This document shows positions 25,754 to 34,607 of a stretch of 64,000 bases of DNA, in pieces. Source of the stretch: CAYQJL01 sp964573295 (lineage in GTDB: Bacteria > Eisenbacteria > RBG-16-71-46 > CAIMUX01 > WJJG01); assembly GCA_964573295.1 (NCBI GenBank), contig CAZNJE010000002.1, forward strand, positions 133,283 through 197,282. Reading direction: 5' to 3'. The notes under the pieces are model-generated. The model saw only the letters and a list, made by a program, of their open reading frames with translations. It did no database searches and had not been told where the DNA came from. How positions within the stretch are numbered: the stretch's first letter is position 1; each line of letters opens with the position of its first letter. A program made the translations under genes and the position numbers.

Positions 25754-26929
25754 ATGACCATGTCGAGTTCCTTTGGCACCCTGTTTCGGGTGACGACATT
25801 CGGAGAATCCCACTGCGCAGGCGTGGGTGCGGTGCTGGACGGCTGCCCTGCCCGCCTCCCGCTTTCGGCTGCGGACATTCAACCCCAGCTCGACCGGCGG
25901 CGTCCCGGGCAGAGTGATCTGGCCACGCCTCGTCAAGAGGCCGATCAGGTGCAGATTCTCTCGGGTGTCGAGAATGGCCTCACCCTCGGCACGCCCATCG
26001 GGCTCTTCGTGCCGAACCGCGATCAGCGCCCCGGAGACTACCGAGCGATGAGCCAGATTCCCCGGCCGTCCCACGCCGACTACACCTACCAGATGAAGTA
26101 CGGCATCCGTGCGAGCAGCGGTGGCGGCCGCTCGAGCGCCCGGGAGACGATCGGTCGGGTGGCTTGTGGGGCGATTGCCGAGAAGCTGCTACGCCAGCTC
26201 TACGGCATTGAGATCGTCGCTTGGGTGAGCGCGGTCGGCTCGGTCACCGCGAGCGCCCCCGACATCACCAGAATTGATCGAGCCCAGGTCGATGGGGATC
26301 CCGCTCGTTGCCCGGATTCAGCTACGGCGGCACCGATGCGCGCGTTGATCGAAGAGGTGCGCAACGCGCACGACTCGATCGGGGGCGTGGTGAGCTGCGT
26401 ATGCCGGGGCGTGCCGGCCGGGTGGGGCGAGCCGGTCTTCGAGAAGCTGGAAGCGAAGCTTGCGCAGGCCATGCTGTCGATTCCGGCAACGAAGGGCTTC
26501 GAGATCGGTTCCGGTTTCGCAGGGACCCGGATGCGCGGCTCGGAGCATAACGATCCCTTCGTGGCGCGCGGGGGCCGAGACAGCAAGGGCCGGACTCCGT
26601 CGCCCGGCAATGGCGCGGGCAGAGCGATCCTGACCACCCGTACCAACCACAGCGGAGGCATCCAGGGCGGGATCTCGAACGGTGCCCCCATCACCATGCG
26701 CGTCGCCTTCAAACCGCCGGCCACGATCGGGCTGCCGCAAGAGACCGTCGACTTCGAGGGTCGACCGGTCACCCTCGAGGCGAAAGGACGCCACGACCCC
26801 TGTGTCGTGCCACGGGCCGTGCCGATCGTCGAGAGCATGGCCGCCTTGGTCTTGGCGGACATGGCGCTTCGTCAGCAGGCTTACGTCACAGGACTGCGCA
26901 AACAAGGGAATCGGGGAGATCCATCATGA
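25754..26929 (+). CDS. aroC: Chorismate synthase
   Basis: 391 residues; the ATG follows gaggaag (a second ATG is two codons on). It converts EPSP to chorismate with reduced FMN, the last step of the shikimate pathway. Signatures: FRVTTFGESHCAGVGAVLDG at the N-terminus, RPSHADYTYQMKYG with GGGRSSARETIGRVACGA, and RxDPCVVPRAVPIVESM (GRHDPCVVPRAVPI) at the C-terminus. Length is slightly above the usual ~360. It overlaps tyrA (atga), so the two form a rightward unit, opposite to the other aromatic genes. Confidence 0.97.
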   Translation: MTMSSSFGTLFRVTTFGESHCAGVGAVLDGCPARLPLSAADIQPQLDRRRPGQSDLATPRQEADQVQILSGVENGLTLGTPIGLFVPNRDQRPGDYRAMSQIPRPSHADYTYQMKYGIRASSGGGRSSARETIGRVACGAIAEKLLRQLYGIEIVAWVSAVGSVTASAPDITRIDRAQVDGDPARCPDSATAAPMRALIEEVRNAHDSIGGVVSCVCRGVPAGWGEPVFEKLEAKLAQAMLSIPATKGFEIGSGFAGTRMRGSEHNDPFVARGGRDSKGRTPSPGNGAGRAILTTRTNHSGGIQGGISNGAPITMRVAFKPPATIGLPQETVDFEGRPVTLEAKGRHDPCVVPRAVPIVESMAALVLADMALRQQAYVTGLRKQGNRGDPS

Positions 26930-28035
26930 GCGCCGAGTTCGCCCAGTTGCGCGAGCGCATCGCCAACATCGACCGCGGGCTCTTGAGCCTGCTCGAACAA
27001 CGTTTGGAGCTGACCGCCGAGGTCGGCCGTCTCAAGGCCGCCCAGAACCAGCCGATCGTCGTTCGCCACGTCGAGCAAAACGTCCTGAAGCGCGCCCGCG
27101 ATGCGGCCGAGCGCTGTGGCACCTCTCCCGAGGTCCTCGAGGCCGTTTTCGCCGCCATCATCCGGGCTTCGGTGGAACGTCAACATCGCGTGGGCATTAC
27201 CGAGCGAGTGCGTGAGGGCGGGCGCGTTCTCATCCTGGGCGCCGCGGGAGGGATGGGTGGCTGGTTGCGATCCTTCCTGAGCAGTCTCGGCCACCGGCCG
27301 GTGGGCGTCGATCCGTCCTGGGCGGCGCTGGTGCCGGCCGAAGACCGTTTCGGGCGACTGGCCGACGTGCCCGACCCCGCCCAGCTGGCGGCGATCTTCG
27401 TCGCGACCCCGCTCGAGACGATGCCCGAGACGCTGCGCGAATTGGCCGCAACCGGTTTGAGCGCGCCGGTCGTCGAAATCGCCTCGATCAAGAGCCACCT
27501 GGCCGAGCCCCTTGCCGAGCTGGAAGAGGCAGGGATGATGCCGCTCGCCCTGCATCCCATGTTCGGCCCCGGGAAGAATCCTTATGAACCGCTGACGATG
27601 GTGCACGCCGTGCGCGGCGACGAGGCCCGAGAGCGCGAACGGCTCACCGAACTGCTCGCCCACCCCTACCTGGATCTGGTGAGCCTTCCGTTCGAGCAGC
27701 ACGACCGGCTCATGGGATGGCTGCTGGGCCTGGCGCATCTGGGCGGCATGCTCTTCGGGGGAGCCCTCAGCCACTCCGGGCTGGATGCGGCCTCGCTGGG
27801 GCGGATCGCTTCGACCACCTTCGCGCGCCAGGTAGCGACCGCCCAATCGGTCTTGGGCGAGGATCCGGACCTCTACTTCGCCATCCAGCGCCTCAATCCC
27901 TTCCGCGGCGAGGTCTACGCGGCCCTGACCGGCACACTCGGCGAAATCACCGGCGCCATTGAACGCGGCGACCGGGAGCTCTTCGCCGACTTCATGGCCC
28001 GTGCCGCCGGGGCGTTGCCGGAGGTGGTGGGCTGA
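26926..28035 (+). CDS. tyrA: Chorismate mutase / prephenate dehydrogenase fusion
   Basis: 369 residues. Residues 1-90 are an AroQ-class chorismate mutase (LRERIANIDRGLLSLLEQRLELTAEVGRLKA). From ~100 on is a prephenate dehydrogenase with NAD(P) loop VLILGAAGGMGGWL, VVEIASIKSHL and HPMFGPG. Together they turn chorismate into 4-hydroxyphenylpyruvate for tyrosine. The order matches the E. coli-type TyrA. It overlaps aroC and converges on aroQ. Confidence 0.95.
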   Translation: MSAEFAQLRERIANIDRGLLSLLEQRLELTAEVGRLKAAQNQPIVVRHVEQNVLKRARDAAERCGTSPEVLEAVFAAIIRASVERQHRVGITERVREGGRVLILGAAGGMGGWLRSFLSSLGHRPVGVDPSWAALVPAEDRFGRLADVPDPAQLAAIFVATPLETMPETLRELAATGLSAPVVEIASIKSHLAEPLAELEEAGMMPLALHPMFGPGKNPYEPLTMVHAVRGDEARERERLTELLAHPYLDLVSLPFEQHDRLMGWLLGLAHLGGMLFGGALSHSGLDAASLGRIASTTFARQVATAQSVLGEDPDLYFAIQRLNPFRGEVYAALTGTLGEITGAIERGDRELFADFMARAAGALPEVVG

Positions 28036-28128
28036 GCAGACATCACCGGCGGTCCGAGCCGAGTTGGGGATGCAGCTCGCGCAAGGTCTTCGGCTGGCCT
28101 GGCGAAGGCCTGGGTCAGCGACTCGCCC

Positions 28129-28587
28129 CTACGTCAAATCGACCAGCTCATCGACCAGCTCATCGACCGCCTGCAAGTACCCTTGCCGCCCCCGGCCCGA
28201 GATCTGCCGGCGGCAAGCGGCGGCAATCATCGAGTGGTGGCGAAAGGACTCCCGGGCGCCGATGTCGCTCAGGTGCACCTCGATCGCGGGTAATCCGGCG
28301 GCGGTCAGGGCATCGAGCAGCGCGATGCTGGTGTGGGTATAGGCGGCCGCGTTGATGATGATCGCGTCGGCGCGTTCGTGCGCTTCGCCGAAGGCCGCGG
28401 CCTGGATACGATCAACCAAGTCACCCTCGTGGTTGCTCTGAAAGAAGACCGCCTCGGCGCCGCGGCGGTCAGCGTGCTCGGCAATGGCCGCGTGCAGTTG
28501 ATCGAGCGTCTGGTGCCCGTAATGCTGTGGCTCGCGCGAGCCCAGAAGATTCAGGTTGGGTCCCTGGATGACGAGGATGCGCATCAT
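28129..28587 (-). CDS. aroQ: Type II 3-dehydroquinate dehydratase
   Basis: 152 residues from the ATG at 28587 (ggaggggagc upstream), overlapping the aroKB stop. Signatures: VIQGPNLNLLGSREPQHYG with the catalytic Tyr, FFQSNHEGDLVDRIQ, INAAAYTHTSIALLDAL, VHLSDIGARESFRHHS. It dehydrates 3-dehydroquinate to 3-dehydroshikimate. The C-terminus VDELVDELVDLT comes from a 12-bp repeat and is outside the conserved fold. Last gene of the long leftward trp-aro block. Confidence 0.96.
   Translation of the reverse strand: MMRILVIQGPNLNLLGSREPQHYGHQTLDQLHAAIAEHADRRGAEAVFFQSNHEGDLVDRIQAAAFGEAHERADAIIINAAAYTHTSIALLDALTAAGLPAIEVHLSDIGARESFRHHSMIAAACRRQISGRGRQGYLQAVDELVDELVDLT
28141..28170. repeat. 12-bp tandem repeat at aroQ 3' end
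   Basis: Two exact copies of gaccagctcatc followed by a partial third; encodes the VDEL repeat at the C-terminus of AroQ. Confidence 0.8.
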
Positions 28588-30374
28588 GCTCCCCTCCACT
28601 CACGGGTGGCCTCGGCCGCTCGGAGAATCTCCTGGTCGGTGACATCGTCCGCGACCACGCACGTGCCGACCTCGACCGGCAACACGTAGCGCAGCCGGCC
28701 GGCGCGCTTCTTCTTGTCCAGATGCAGGCTCCGCAGGAAGACCTTCGGATCGAACCGCGGTGCCACGACCGGCAACCCACATGCACGCAACAGATGCACG
28801 GTCTGCTCGAGCCGATCCGGTGGCCACAAACCGCGTCCGACCGCGATGTGCCCGGCGATGACGAGCCCGATTGCCACCGCATCGCCGTGGCGCAGGTCAC
28901 CGTAACCGCTGATCGCCTCGAACGCGTGCCCGGCGGTGTGGCCCAGATTGAGCACCTTGCGTTCGCCGCGTTCGAAGGGATCGCGCTGCACGACGGTGGA
29001 CTTGATGAACGCGCTCGCCATCACGCACCGTTCGAGAAAGAGCGGGTCGCTTGTGCTGCCTTCCGGTACGTTCCCGCAGGTCGCCACGAGGTCGCCGAAG
29101 AGTTCGGCCGATCCGACAATCGCAGTCTTGATCACCTCCGCCATGCCGCAGCTCACCTCTCGTCGCGGCAAGGTGCGTAGAAGGCATGGATCGATGACCA
29201 CCAAGTGAGGCTGGTGGAAGCTACCCACCAGGTTCTTCGCCCGAGGATGATTGACGCCCATCTTGCCGCCGATGCTCGCATCGACTTGGGCTAGCAGGGT
29301 GGTGGGCACCTGCACCAGCGGCATGCCGCGCATGTAGATCGACGCGGCGAACCCGCCCATGTCTCCGGTGACCCCACCGCCGAAGGTGACGGCGGTAGCA
29401 TCTCGCGTGGCGTTCAAGTCGACGAGACGGCCCAGGATTCGCTCGACCTGCGCGAAGGTCTTCTCTCCATCACCGTCGGCCACGGGAATCGAGTGCCAGG
29501 TGAGCCGCGCTTCCTCGAAGGCTATCTCCAGCAGATCCTGATAGAGAGGCACGAGCCGTTCGGCGATCATCAGAAAGACCGGTCCATCGAGCCCGTGAGC
29601 CCGCAACCGGTGCCCCAAGTGCAAGGCGATCCCGCGACCGACCTCGACGAGCGATTGATCGCGGGCGGGGACTCGTCCGCCGGGCGGAAGCTCGGTCGTG
29701 ATCGTGCGGTGCGTGAGTGGTAGACGAGCCGCGATCCGCGCGGCCACGCGGTCGGGATCTACCGCACCTGTCTCGATCGCCTCGCCAGCTTCGGCGTAGG
29801 CGATACGGCGCGCGCTGAGCAGCTCACCGATCCGCGCCGAAAGCGCGACGCCCTCGAGCGGCCGGCCCTCGCGGCCCAGCAAGAGCGGACGGGTGGTGCC
29901 CTCCCGCACGCGCCGCGCGATGGTCTCGGCGGACGCCTGCAGCACGAAGACGCGCCCAGCCTGGCGCAAGAGATCCCGGTTACCCGCATCGAGCAAGGTG
30001 CCCCCGCCGGTGGCAATCACCACCTCCGTACCCTGGGCAAGCTCCTGGCACAACTCAGTCTCCTGGACCCGGAAGGCCGCCTCACCACGCTGGGCGAAGA
30101 TCTCCGCCACCGACAGCCCTGCCCGGCCGGCAATCTCCTCGTCCATATCCAGGAACGGCCGCCCCAACATCTGTGCCAGCCGGCGACCGGCCGCTGTCTT
30201 GCCGGTACCCATGAAACCGGTGAGTACGACCAGTCGGTCGGTTTCAAGAGACCCAGAGGCATCCCTCGCCACGGCATCTTTGGCCAATGCCTCTACCAAG
30301 CGTGGATCAGAGACGTCCCATCTCGAGGCCACCCGCTCGTCCTCATGGAAGGTGTAGCGCATCGGATCACTCAC
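28584..30374 (-). CDS. aroKB: Shikimate kinase / 3-dehydroquinate synthase fusion
   Basis: 596 residues from a GTG at 30374 (ggaggtgaccg upstream), overlapping the aroE stop. Residues ~45-215 are shikimate kinase: P-loop GFMGTGKTAAG, DMDEEIAGRAG, ATGGGTLL, and RPLLLG. Residues ~235-595 are dehydroquinate synthase: GGGVTGDMGGFAASIYMRGMP, PTTLLAQVDASIGGKMGVNH, AKNLVGSFHQP, metal ligand region GMAEVIKTAI and NLGHTAGHAFE. The fusion joins steps 2 and 5 of the shikimate pathway. Both halves look complete. Such AroK-AroB fusions are known in some bacteria. Confidence 0.96.
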   Translation of the reverse strand: MSDPMRYTFHEDERVASRWDVSDPRLVEALAKDAVARDASGSLETDRLVVLTGFMGTGKTAAGRRLAQMLGRPFLDMDEEIAGRAGLSVAEIFAQRGEAAFRVQETELCQELAQGTEVVIATGGGTLLDAGNRDLLRQAGRVFVLQASAETIARRVREGTTRPLLLGREGRPLEGVALSARIGELLSARRIAYAEAGEAIETGAVDPDRVAARIAARLPLTHRTITTELPPGGRVPARDQSLVEVGRGIALHLGHRLRAHGLDGPVFLMIAERLVPLYQDLLEIAFEEARLTWHSIPVADGDGEKTFAQVERILGRLVDLNATRDATAVTFGGGVTGDMGGFAASIYMRGMPLVQVPTTLLAQVDASIGGKMGVNHPRAKNLVGSFHQPHLVVIDPCLLRTLPRREVSCGMAEVIKTAIVGSAELFGDLVATCGNVPEGSTSDPLFLERCVMASAFIKSTVVQRDPFERGERKVLNLGHTAGHAFEAISGYGDLRHGDAVAIGLVIAGHIAVGRGLWPPDRLEQTVHLLRACGLPVVAPRFDPKVFLRSLHLDKKKRAGRLRYVLPVEVGTCVVADDVTDQEILRAAEATREWRGA

Positions 30375-31281
30375 CGGTCACCTCCGCCAGGTAGCTTTCC
30401 AGGTGGGCATACATTCGCACCGGATCGAAGCGCTCGCCGGTCCAGCGGGCGAAGGACTCCGCCGCCTGCGCGATGAGCAAGCACAGGCCGTCGAGGGCGG
30501 TTGTGTTCGCGCGCCGGGCGGCGGTCAAGAACGGTGTCTCGCGGGGGTGATAGACCATCTCCAGACACACCTGTCCTTCGTGCAGAACGCCGGACGCACC
30601 GGCGATGGGAAGGATGAGCTGGTCGCTGTCCTCGGTCACATCCTGCATCCCCACCGGCGTGGCTTGAACGACGATCCCGGCATCGTGCACCGCCTGCTGG
30701 AGTCCATCCGAACGCTCCCGCAGGGACAGGCATCGCATGGCCGTGTCCGGGTAGGCTGCACGCAGGCGGGCAATGGCGGCCTCGGCCTTCGCGGGATCCC
30801 GCACCAGGAAACGGATCTCGCGTGCCCCGGCTTCGAGCAGGCCCAGAGCCGCCGCTCGTGCGGCGCCACCGGCGCCGAAGATCACGGCCCTGGCTTCTCC
30901 GCATGCAGTGCGGCCGAAGACCTCGATCGCTCGCGCCGTTCCGGGGGCGTCGGTATTATGGGCGTGCACCGCGCCACCGGCGCGGAAAGCGAGGGTATTG
31001 GCGGCCCCCAGGAGACGCACGCGAGGGGATTGCGTGTCGGCCGCGGCGGCCACCGCCTCCTTGTGGGGATAGGTGACGTTCAGTCCAGCCACCGCCCCCT
31101 CGCGGCACTCGGCCAGCACAGCGGCCAGTTCCTTGGCCGGAACGGGAAAGGCGCCGTAGATCGCATCGATCCCCGCTTCGGCGAACGCCTCGTTCATGAT
31201 GACCGGCGACAGGCTGTGCGCCACCGGATCGCCAATCACTCCGTAGACGGCTGCGTGGCCTGTCACCTCGTTGAGATCCAT
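30367..31281 (-). CDS. aroE: Shikimate dehydrogenase
   Basis: 304 residues from the ATG at 31281 (ggtgagccg upstream). It reduces 3-dehydroshikimate with NADPH. Signatures: YGVIGDPVAHSLSPVIMN, LNVTYPHKEAV with the catalytic Lys, NTLAFRAGG, HNTDAPG with the catalytic Asp, and the NADP loop IFGAGGAARAAALGL. Overlaps aroKB by 8 bases. The longer open frame upstream lacks family similarity and is not part of the gene. Confidence 0.95.
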   Translation of the reverse strand: MDLNEVTGHAAVYGVIGDPVAHSLSPVIMNEAFAEAGIDAIYGAFPVPAKELAAVLAECREGAVAGLNVTYPHKEAVAAAADTQSPRVRLLGAANTLAFRAGGAVHAHNTDAPGTARAIEVFGRTACGEARAVIFGAGGAARAAALGLLEAGAREIRFLVRDPAKAEAAIARLRAAYPDTAMRCLSLRERSDGLQQAVHDAGIVVQATPVGMQDVTEDSDQLILPIAGASGVLHEGQVCLEMVYHPRETPFLTAARRANTTALDGLCLLIAQAAESFARWTGERFDPVRMYAHLESYLAEVTGE

Positions 31282-31297
31282 CGGCTCACCATTTGGT

Positions 31298-32566
31298 TCA
31301 CGCCCGCAACCCGCCGAGATCGCCAAAGAAGTTCGGGAATGAAATCGAGACCGCTTCACTTCCCACGATCGTCGTCGGTCCCTCGGCCACCAGCGCGGCG
31401 ACCGCCATCGCCATCGCGATGCGATGGTCACCCATAGAGGCCACTTCCGCGCCGCGCAGCCGGGTGGGCCCCTCCACCACGAAGCCGTCCGGCCGCTCTT
31501 CGATGCGCGCTCCCATCCGGCGCAGGTTGGCCACCGTCGAGGCAATCCGGTCGGACTCCTTGTGCCGCAGTTCCTCGGCACCGCTGACCCTCGAGCGGCC
31601 CTGGGCCTGCGTCGCCAAGACCGCGAAGACCGGAAGCTCATCGATGAGCGCGGGAATCTCAGCCCCGCCCACGTCAGTGGCTCGCAGCGTTCGCGTCCGC
31701 ACGCGCAGATCCGCCATGGCCTCGCCCGCCAGAACCTCTTCCCGGTCGCGTTCGAGTCTAGCGCCCATACGGGCAAGCACATCGAGCAAGCCGGTGCGCG
31801 TGGGATTCATCCCAACGCGCTCGATCGTGACATCGCTGCCGGGGGTGATCAGACCGGCTACGATGAAGAAGGCGGCCGAAGAGATGTCTCCCGGGATGAT
31901 GATCCGGGTGCCGCGCAGCAGCCCACCGCCCCGCAGTCGCAGCTCGAGACCATCTTGCTCGATCGCGACCCCCATCGCGCGGAACATCCTCTCGGTGTGG
32001 TCCCGCGTCGAAGCCTTCTCGATGATCGTAGTCTCACCCTCGGCGCCCAGCGCCGCGAGCAACACGGCGCTCTTGACCTGCGCGCTGGCGACCGGAAGCT
32101 CGAGACGCACACCGCGTAGCGGCGCGCCGCTGATGCGCATCGGCAGCTTGCCGTCGCGCGTCTCGACCCGGGCGCCCATCGCTCGTAGCGGTGCGGCAAT
32201 CCGCTCCATGGGCCGCTGCCGTAGCGAATCATCGCCGTCGATCGAGGCCGATAGCCGCTGTCCAGCCAGCAGCCCGGCGAGCAGCCGCGCCGTGGTGCCC
32301 GAGTTGCCGGCATCGAGCTCGCGGCCCTCCCGCCACCGCCGCTCGGTGATGCGTACGCTCCCCGGGCCGGTCTCCTCGATCCGCACGCCCAGCTCACGAA
32401 GACAGTGGGCGGTGCTGGCCACGTCCTCCGACGGCGGAAGTCCGCTGACCTCGTGATCCCCCTCGGCCAAGGCACCGAAGAGCAGCGCGCGGTGGGCGAT
32501 CGACTTGTCGCCGGCCGGTCGGAAGACCCCGCGCAGCCCGGCGGCGGGTTCCACGGTTCGGTTCAC
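31298..32566 (-). CDS. aroA: EPSP synthase (3-phosphoshikimate 1-carboxyvinyltransferase)
   Basis: 422 residues from a GTG at 32566, eight or nine bases after aaggag. Signatures: PAGDKSIAHRALLFGALA at the N-terminus, GNSGTTARLLAGLL with the PEP-binding turn, RPMERIAAPLRAMGA, VKSAVLLAALGAEG and RHKESDRI (LRHKESDRIA). Joins PEP to shikimate-3-phosphate. The GNSGTTARL motif is of the common type. Three bases separate it from the aroF stop. Confidence 0.96.
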   Translation of the reverse strand: MNRTVEPAAGLRGVFRPAGDKSIAHRALLFGALAEGDHEVSGLPPSEDVASTAHCLRELGVRIEETGPGSVRITERRWREGRELDAGNSGTTARLLAGLLAGQRLSASIDGDDSLRQRPMERIAAPLRAMGARVETRDGKLPMRISGAPLRGVRLELPVASAQVKSAVLLAALGAEGETTIIEKASTRDHTERMFRAMGVAIEQDGLELRLRGGGLLRGTRIIIPGDISSAAFFIVAGLITPGSDVTIERVGMNPTRTGLLDVLARMGARLERDREEVLAGEAMADLRVRTRTLRATDVGGAEIPALIDELPVFAVLATQAQGRSRVSGAEELRHKESDRIASTVANLRRMGARIEERPDGFVVEGPTRLRGAEVASMGDHRIAMAMAVAALVAEGPTTIVGSEAVSISFPNFFGDLGGLRA

Positions 32567-32569
32567 GAT

Positions 32570-33598
32570 CTACTCCTTCGGCGCGATCGTGCGCCCCACG
32601 GCCGCGGCGATTGGGCGCAATTGCTCCATCAGTTCCTCGAACTCATCGAAGTGCAAACTCTGCGGCCCGTCGGAGGTGGCCTTGGCCGGATCGGGATGCA
32701 CTTCCACAATGATCCCGTCGGCGCCAGCCGCCAATGCTGCGCGCGAGAGTGAGGGGATGTAGTCGCGCACACCGGCCGCGTGACTGGGGTCGACGATCAC
32801 CGGCAGGTGGCAACTCTGCTTGATGACCGCCACGGCCGAGATATCGAGTGTATTGCGAGTGGCCGTCTCGAAGGTGCGAATACCCCGCTCACAGATCATG
32901 ACCTGGCGGTTGCCGTTCGAGAGGATGTACTCGGCCGCCAGAAGGGTCTCCTCGATCGTGGACATCATACCGCGCTTCAGAAGCACCGGCTTGCGCACCT
33001 TGCCCACCGCCTCGAGCAGGGCGTAGTTCTGCACGTTGCGAGCACCGATCTGGAGGATGTCGGCATACTTGCACACCAGGGGCACGAGCTCGGGCGACAT
33101 CACCTCGGTGATGATGCCGAGCCCGGTGGCGTGCTTGGCCGCCAGCAGGATCCGCAGGCCCTCTTCTCCCAGCCCCTGGAAACTGTAGGGCGAGGTGCGC
33201 GGTTTGAACGCCCCGCCGCGCAGGATGCGCGCTCCCGCCTTGCGCACCGCCTTCGCGGTGCCCAGCACCTGCTCGCTGGACTCGACAGCGCAGGGACCCG
33301 CCATGACGACGAACTCGTCGCTGCCAATGGCCACCCCGTCCACGTTGACCACCGTGGGTTCGGGCTGAAACTCGCGCGCCACGAGCTTGAACGCCTTCGT
33401 GACCGGTGTCACTTGTGCCACACCCGGCAAGGAGGTGAGCGCTTCGAGCTGCTCGGGCGACTTGGCCCCGATGACCCCCACAATGGTCTGCTTGGCCCCG
33501 TGGGACGGTCGCGGCGTCAGGCCTCGTTGCTCGATCTCACGAATCACGCTGCCGATCTCGGCGACCGACGCGCCCTCGTTCATCACCACCATCATCAT
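32570..33598 (-). CDS. aroF: DAHP synthase with N-terminal regulatory domain
   Basis: 342 residues; ATG at 33598 eight bases after ggagg. It condenses PEP and erythrose-4-phosphate, the first committed step. Residues ~1-70 form a ferredoxin-like regulatory domain (MNEGASVAEIGSVIREIEQRGL) like that of the Thermotoga enzyme, usually used for Tyr/Phe feedback. The catalytic barrel has VMAGPCAVESSEQ, GGAFKPRTSPYSFQGLG, KPVLLKRGM, ICERGIRTF, and VDPSHAAG. Its place between trpA and aroA ties carbon entry into the pathway to the trp transcript. Confidence 0.96.
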   Translation of the reverse strand: MMMVVMNEGASVAEIGSVIREIEQRGLTPRPSHGAKQTIVGVIGAKSPEQLEALTSLPGVAQVTPVTKAFKLVAREFQPEPTVVNVDGVAIGSDEFVVMAGPCAVESSEQVLGTAKAVRKAGARILRGGAFKPRTSPYSFQGLGEEGLRILLAAKHATGLGIITEVMSPELVPLVCKYADILQIGARNVQNYALLEAVGKVRKPVLLKRGMMSTIEETLLAAEYILSNGNRQVMICERGIRTFETATRNTLDISAVAVIKQSCHLPVIVDPSHAAGVRDYIPSLSRAALAAGADGIIVEVHPDPAKATSDGPQSLHFDEFEELMEQLRPIAAAVGRTIAPKE

Positions 33599-33660
33599 GG
33601 CTGAATCCTCCCCCTCCGCCTCACATCTCTAGACTCCGTGTCGCGTCTCTAGATTCCGCG

Positions 33661-34566
33661 TCACGAACCCCGCCTGTCCGCCGACTGGGATGACTCCGCC
33701 GACTCGGCGGACTTGGCCGACTCGGTCGACTCGGTCGACTCGGTCGACTCGGCCGACTCGGATGGCACAGAAGGCACCTCCATGGCCGCGCGCACTTCCC
33801 GCAAGAACGCATCCACTGCCCTGACGGCCTCCTCGCCGGAGGCGGCCTGCTGGATGATGCGGATCAGTGCGCTGCCAATGATGACCCCATCGGCATGCTG
33901 CGATACATGCACGGCTTGCTCGGGCCCCGAGACACCGAAGCCCACGTAGAGCGGCACCGGCGTGTGTGCCCGCACGCGCGACACGAAGCCTCCCAGATCA
34001 CGCGATAGATGACTACGCACCCCCGTCACGCCGGTGAGCGAAACCAGGTACAAGAACCCGTCTGCACCTGTGCACAACCGCTGAATCCGTTCCTCGCCGG
34101 AGGTAGGCGCCACCAGATCGACGAGAGCCATCCCAGTGCCGGCGAAGGTGGACCGGATCTCCCCCGACTCTTCCAGCGGCAGGTCCGGAACGATCGTGCC
34201 GCGCACGCCGGCGTCACGGGCACGGGCGGCGTAGTCGCCGAAGCCCATTCGCAGGAGCGGATTGATGTAGCTCATGAAGACGAAGCCGACGTCCACCTCG
34301 CTCGAAAGCGAAGCCGTCAGATCGAGCGCACGGCGCAAGGTCATGCCCTGCTCGAGAGCCACCCGGGAGGACTGCTGGATCACGGGCCCATCGGCCATCG
34401 GATCCGAGAAGGGAATCCCGATCTCCATCACCGAGCAGCCGGCTGCCGCTGCGGCACGCACGATGTCGCAGAAGGTCTCCTCGTCGGGATAGCCGGCGGT
34501 GAAGAACGGTACCAGGGCCTTCTCACCCCGTGCTCGCATGCCGGTGGTGTAGTCGATCAGCTTCAT
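33661..34566 (-). CDS. trpA: Tryptophan synthase alpha subunit, with repeat tail
   Basis: 301 residues. It cleaves indole-3-glycerol phosphate. Catalytic Glu in MEIGIPFSDPMADGPVIQ, catalytic Asp in GTIVPDLPLEE, and phosphate loop VGFGVSGPEQA. The true fold ends near residue 262; the remaining ~35 residues are a Ser/Glu/Thr/Ala tail (SAESTESTESTES) written by a 9-bp repeat. Follows trpB by 41 bases. Confidence 0.96.
   Translation of the reverse strand: MKLIDYTTGMRARGEKALVPFFTAGYPDEETFCDIVRAAAAAGCSVMEIGIPFSDPMADGPVIQQSSRVALEQGMTLRRALDLTASLSSEVDVGFVFMSYINPLLRMGFGDYAARARDAGVRGTIVPDLPLEESGEIRSTFAGTGMALVDLVAPTSGEERIQRLCTGADGFLYLVSLTGVTGVRSHLSRDLGGFVSRVRAHTPVPLYVGFGVSGPEQAVHVSQHADGVIIGSALIRIIQQAASGEEAVRAVDAFLREVRAAMEVPSVPSESAESTESTESTESAKSAESAESSQSADRRGS
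33691..33768. repeat. 9-bp tandem repeat at trpA 3' end
   Basis: About eight copies of a 9-bp unit gactcggtc/gactcggcc. On the minus strand they encode the SAE/STE tripeptide tail of TrpA. Confidence 0.9.
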
Positions 34567-34607
34567 CGCGTGCGTTCACTCCTTCTAGAACCCAGGCGGA
34601 TCAATGC

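Noticed and set aside
31298..31782. N-terminal extension of aroE reaching into aroA
   Set aside because: The extension is Arg/Trp-rich out-of-frame aroA sequence; the AroE fold starts at the ATG at 31281 with a suitable site.
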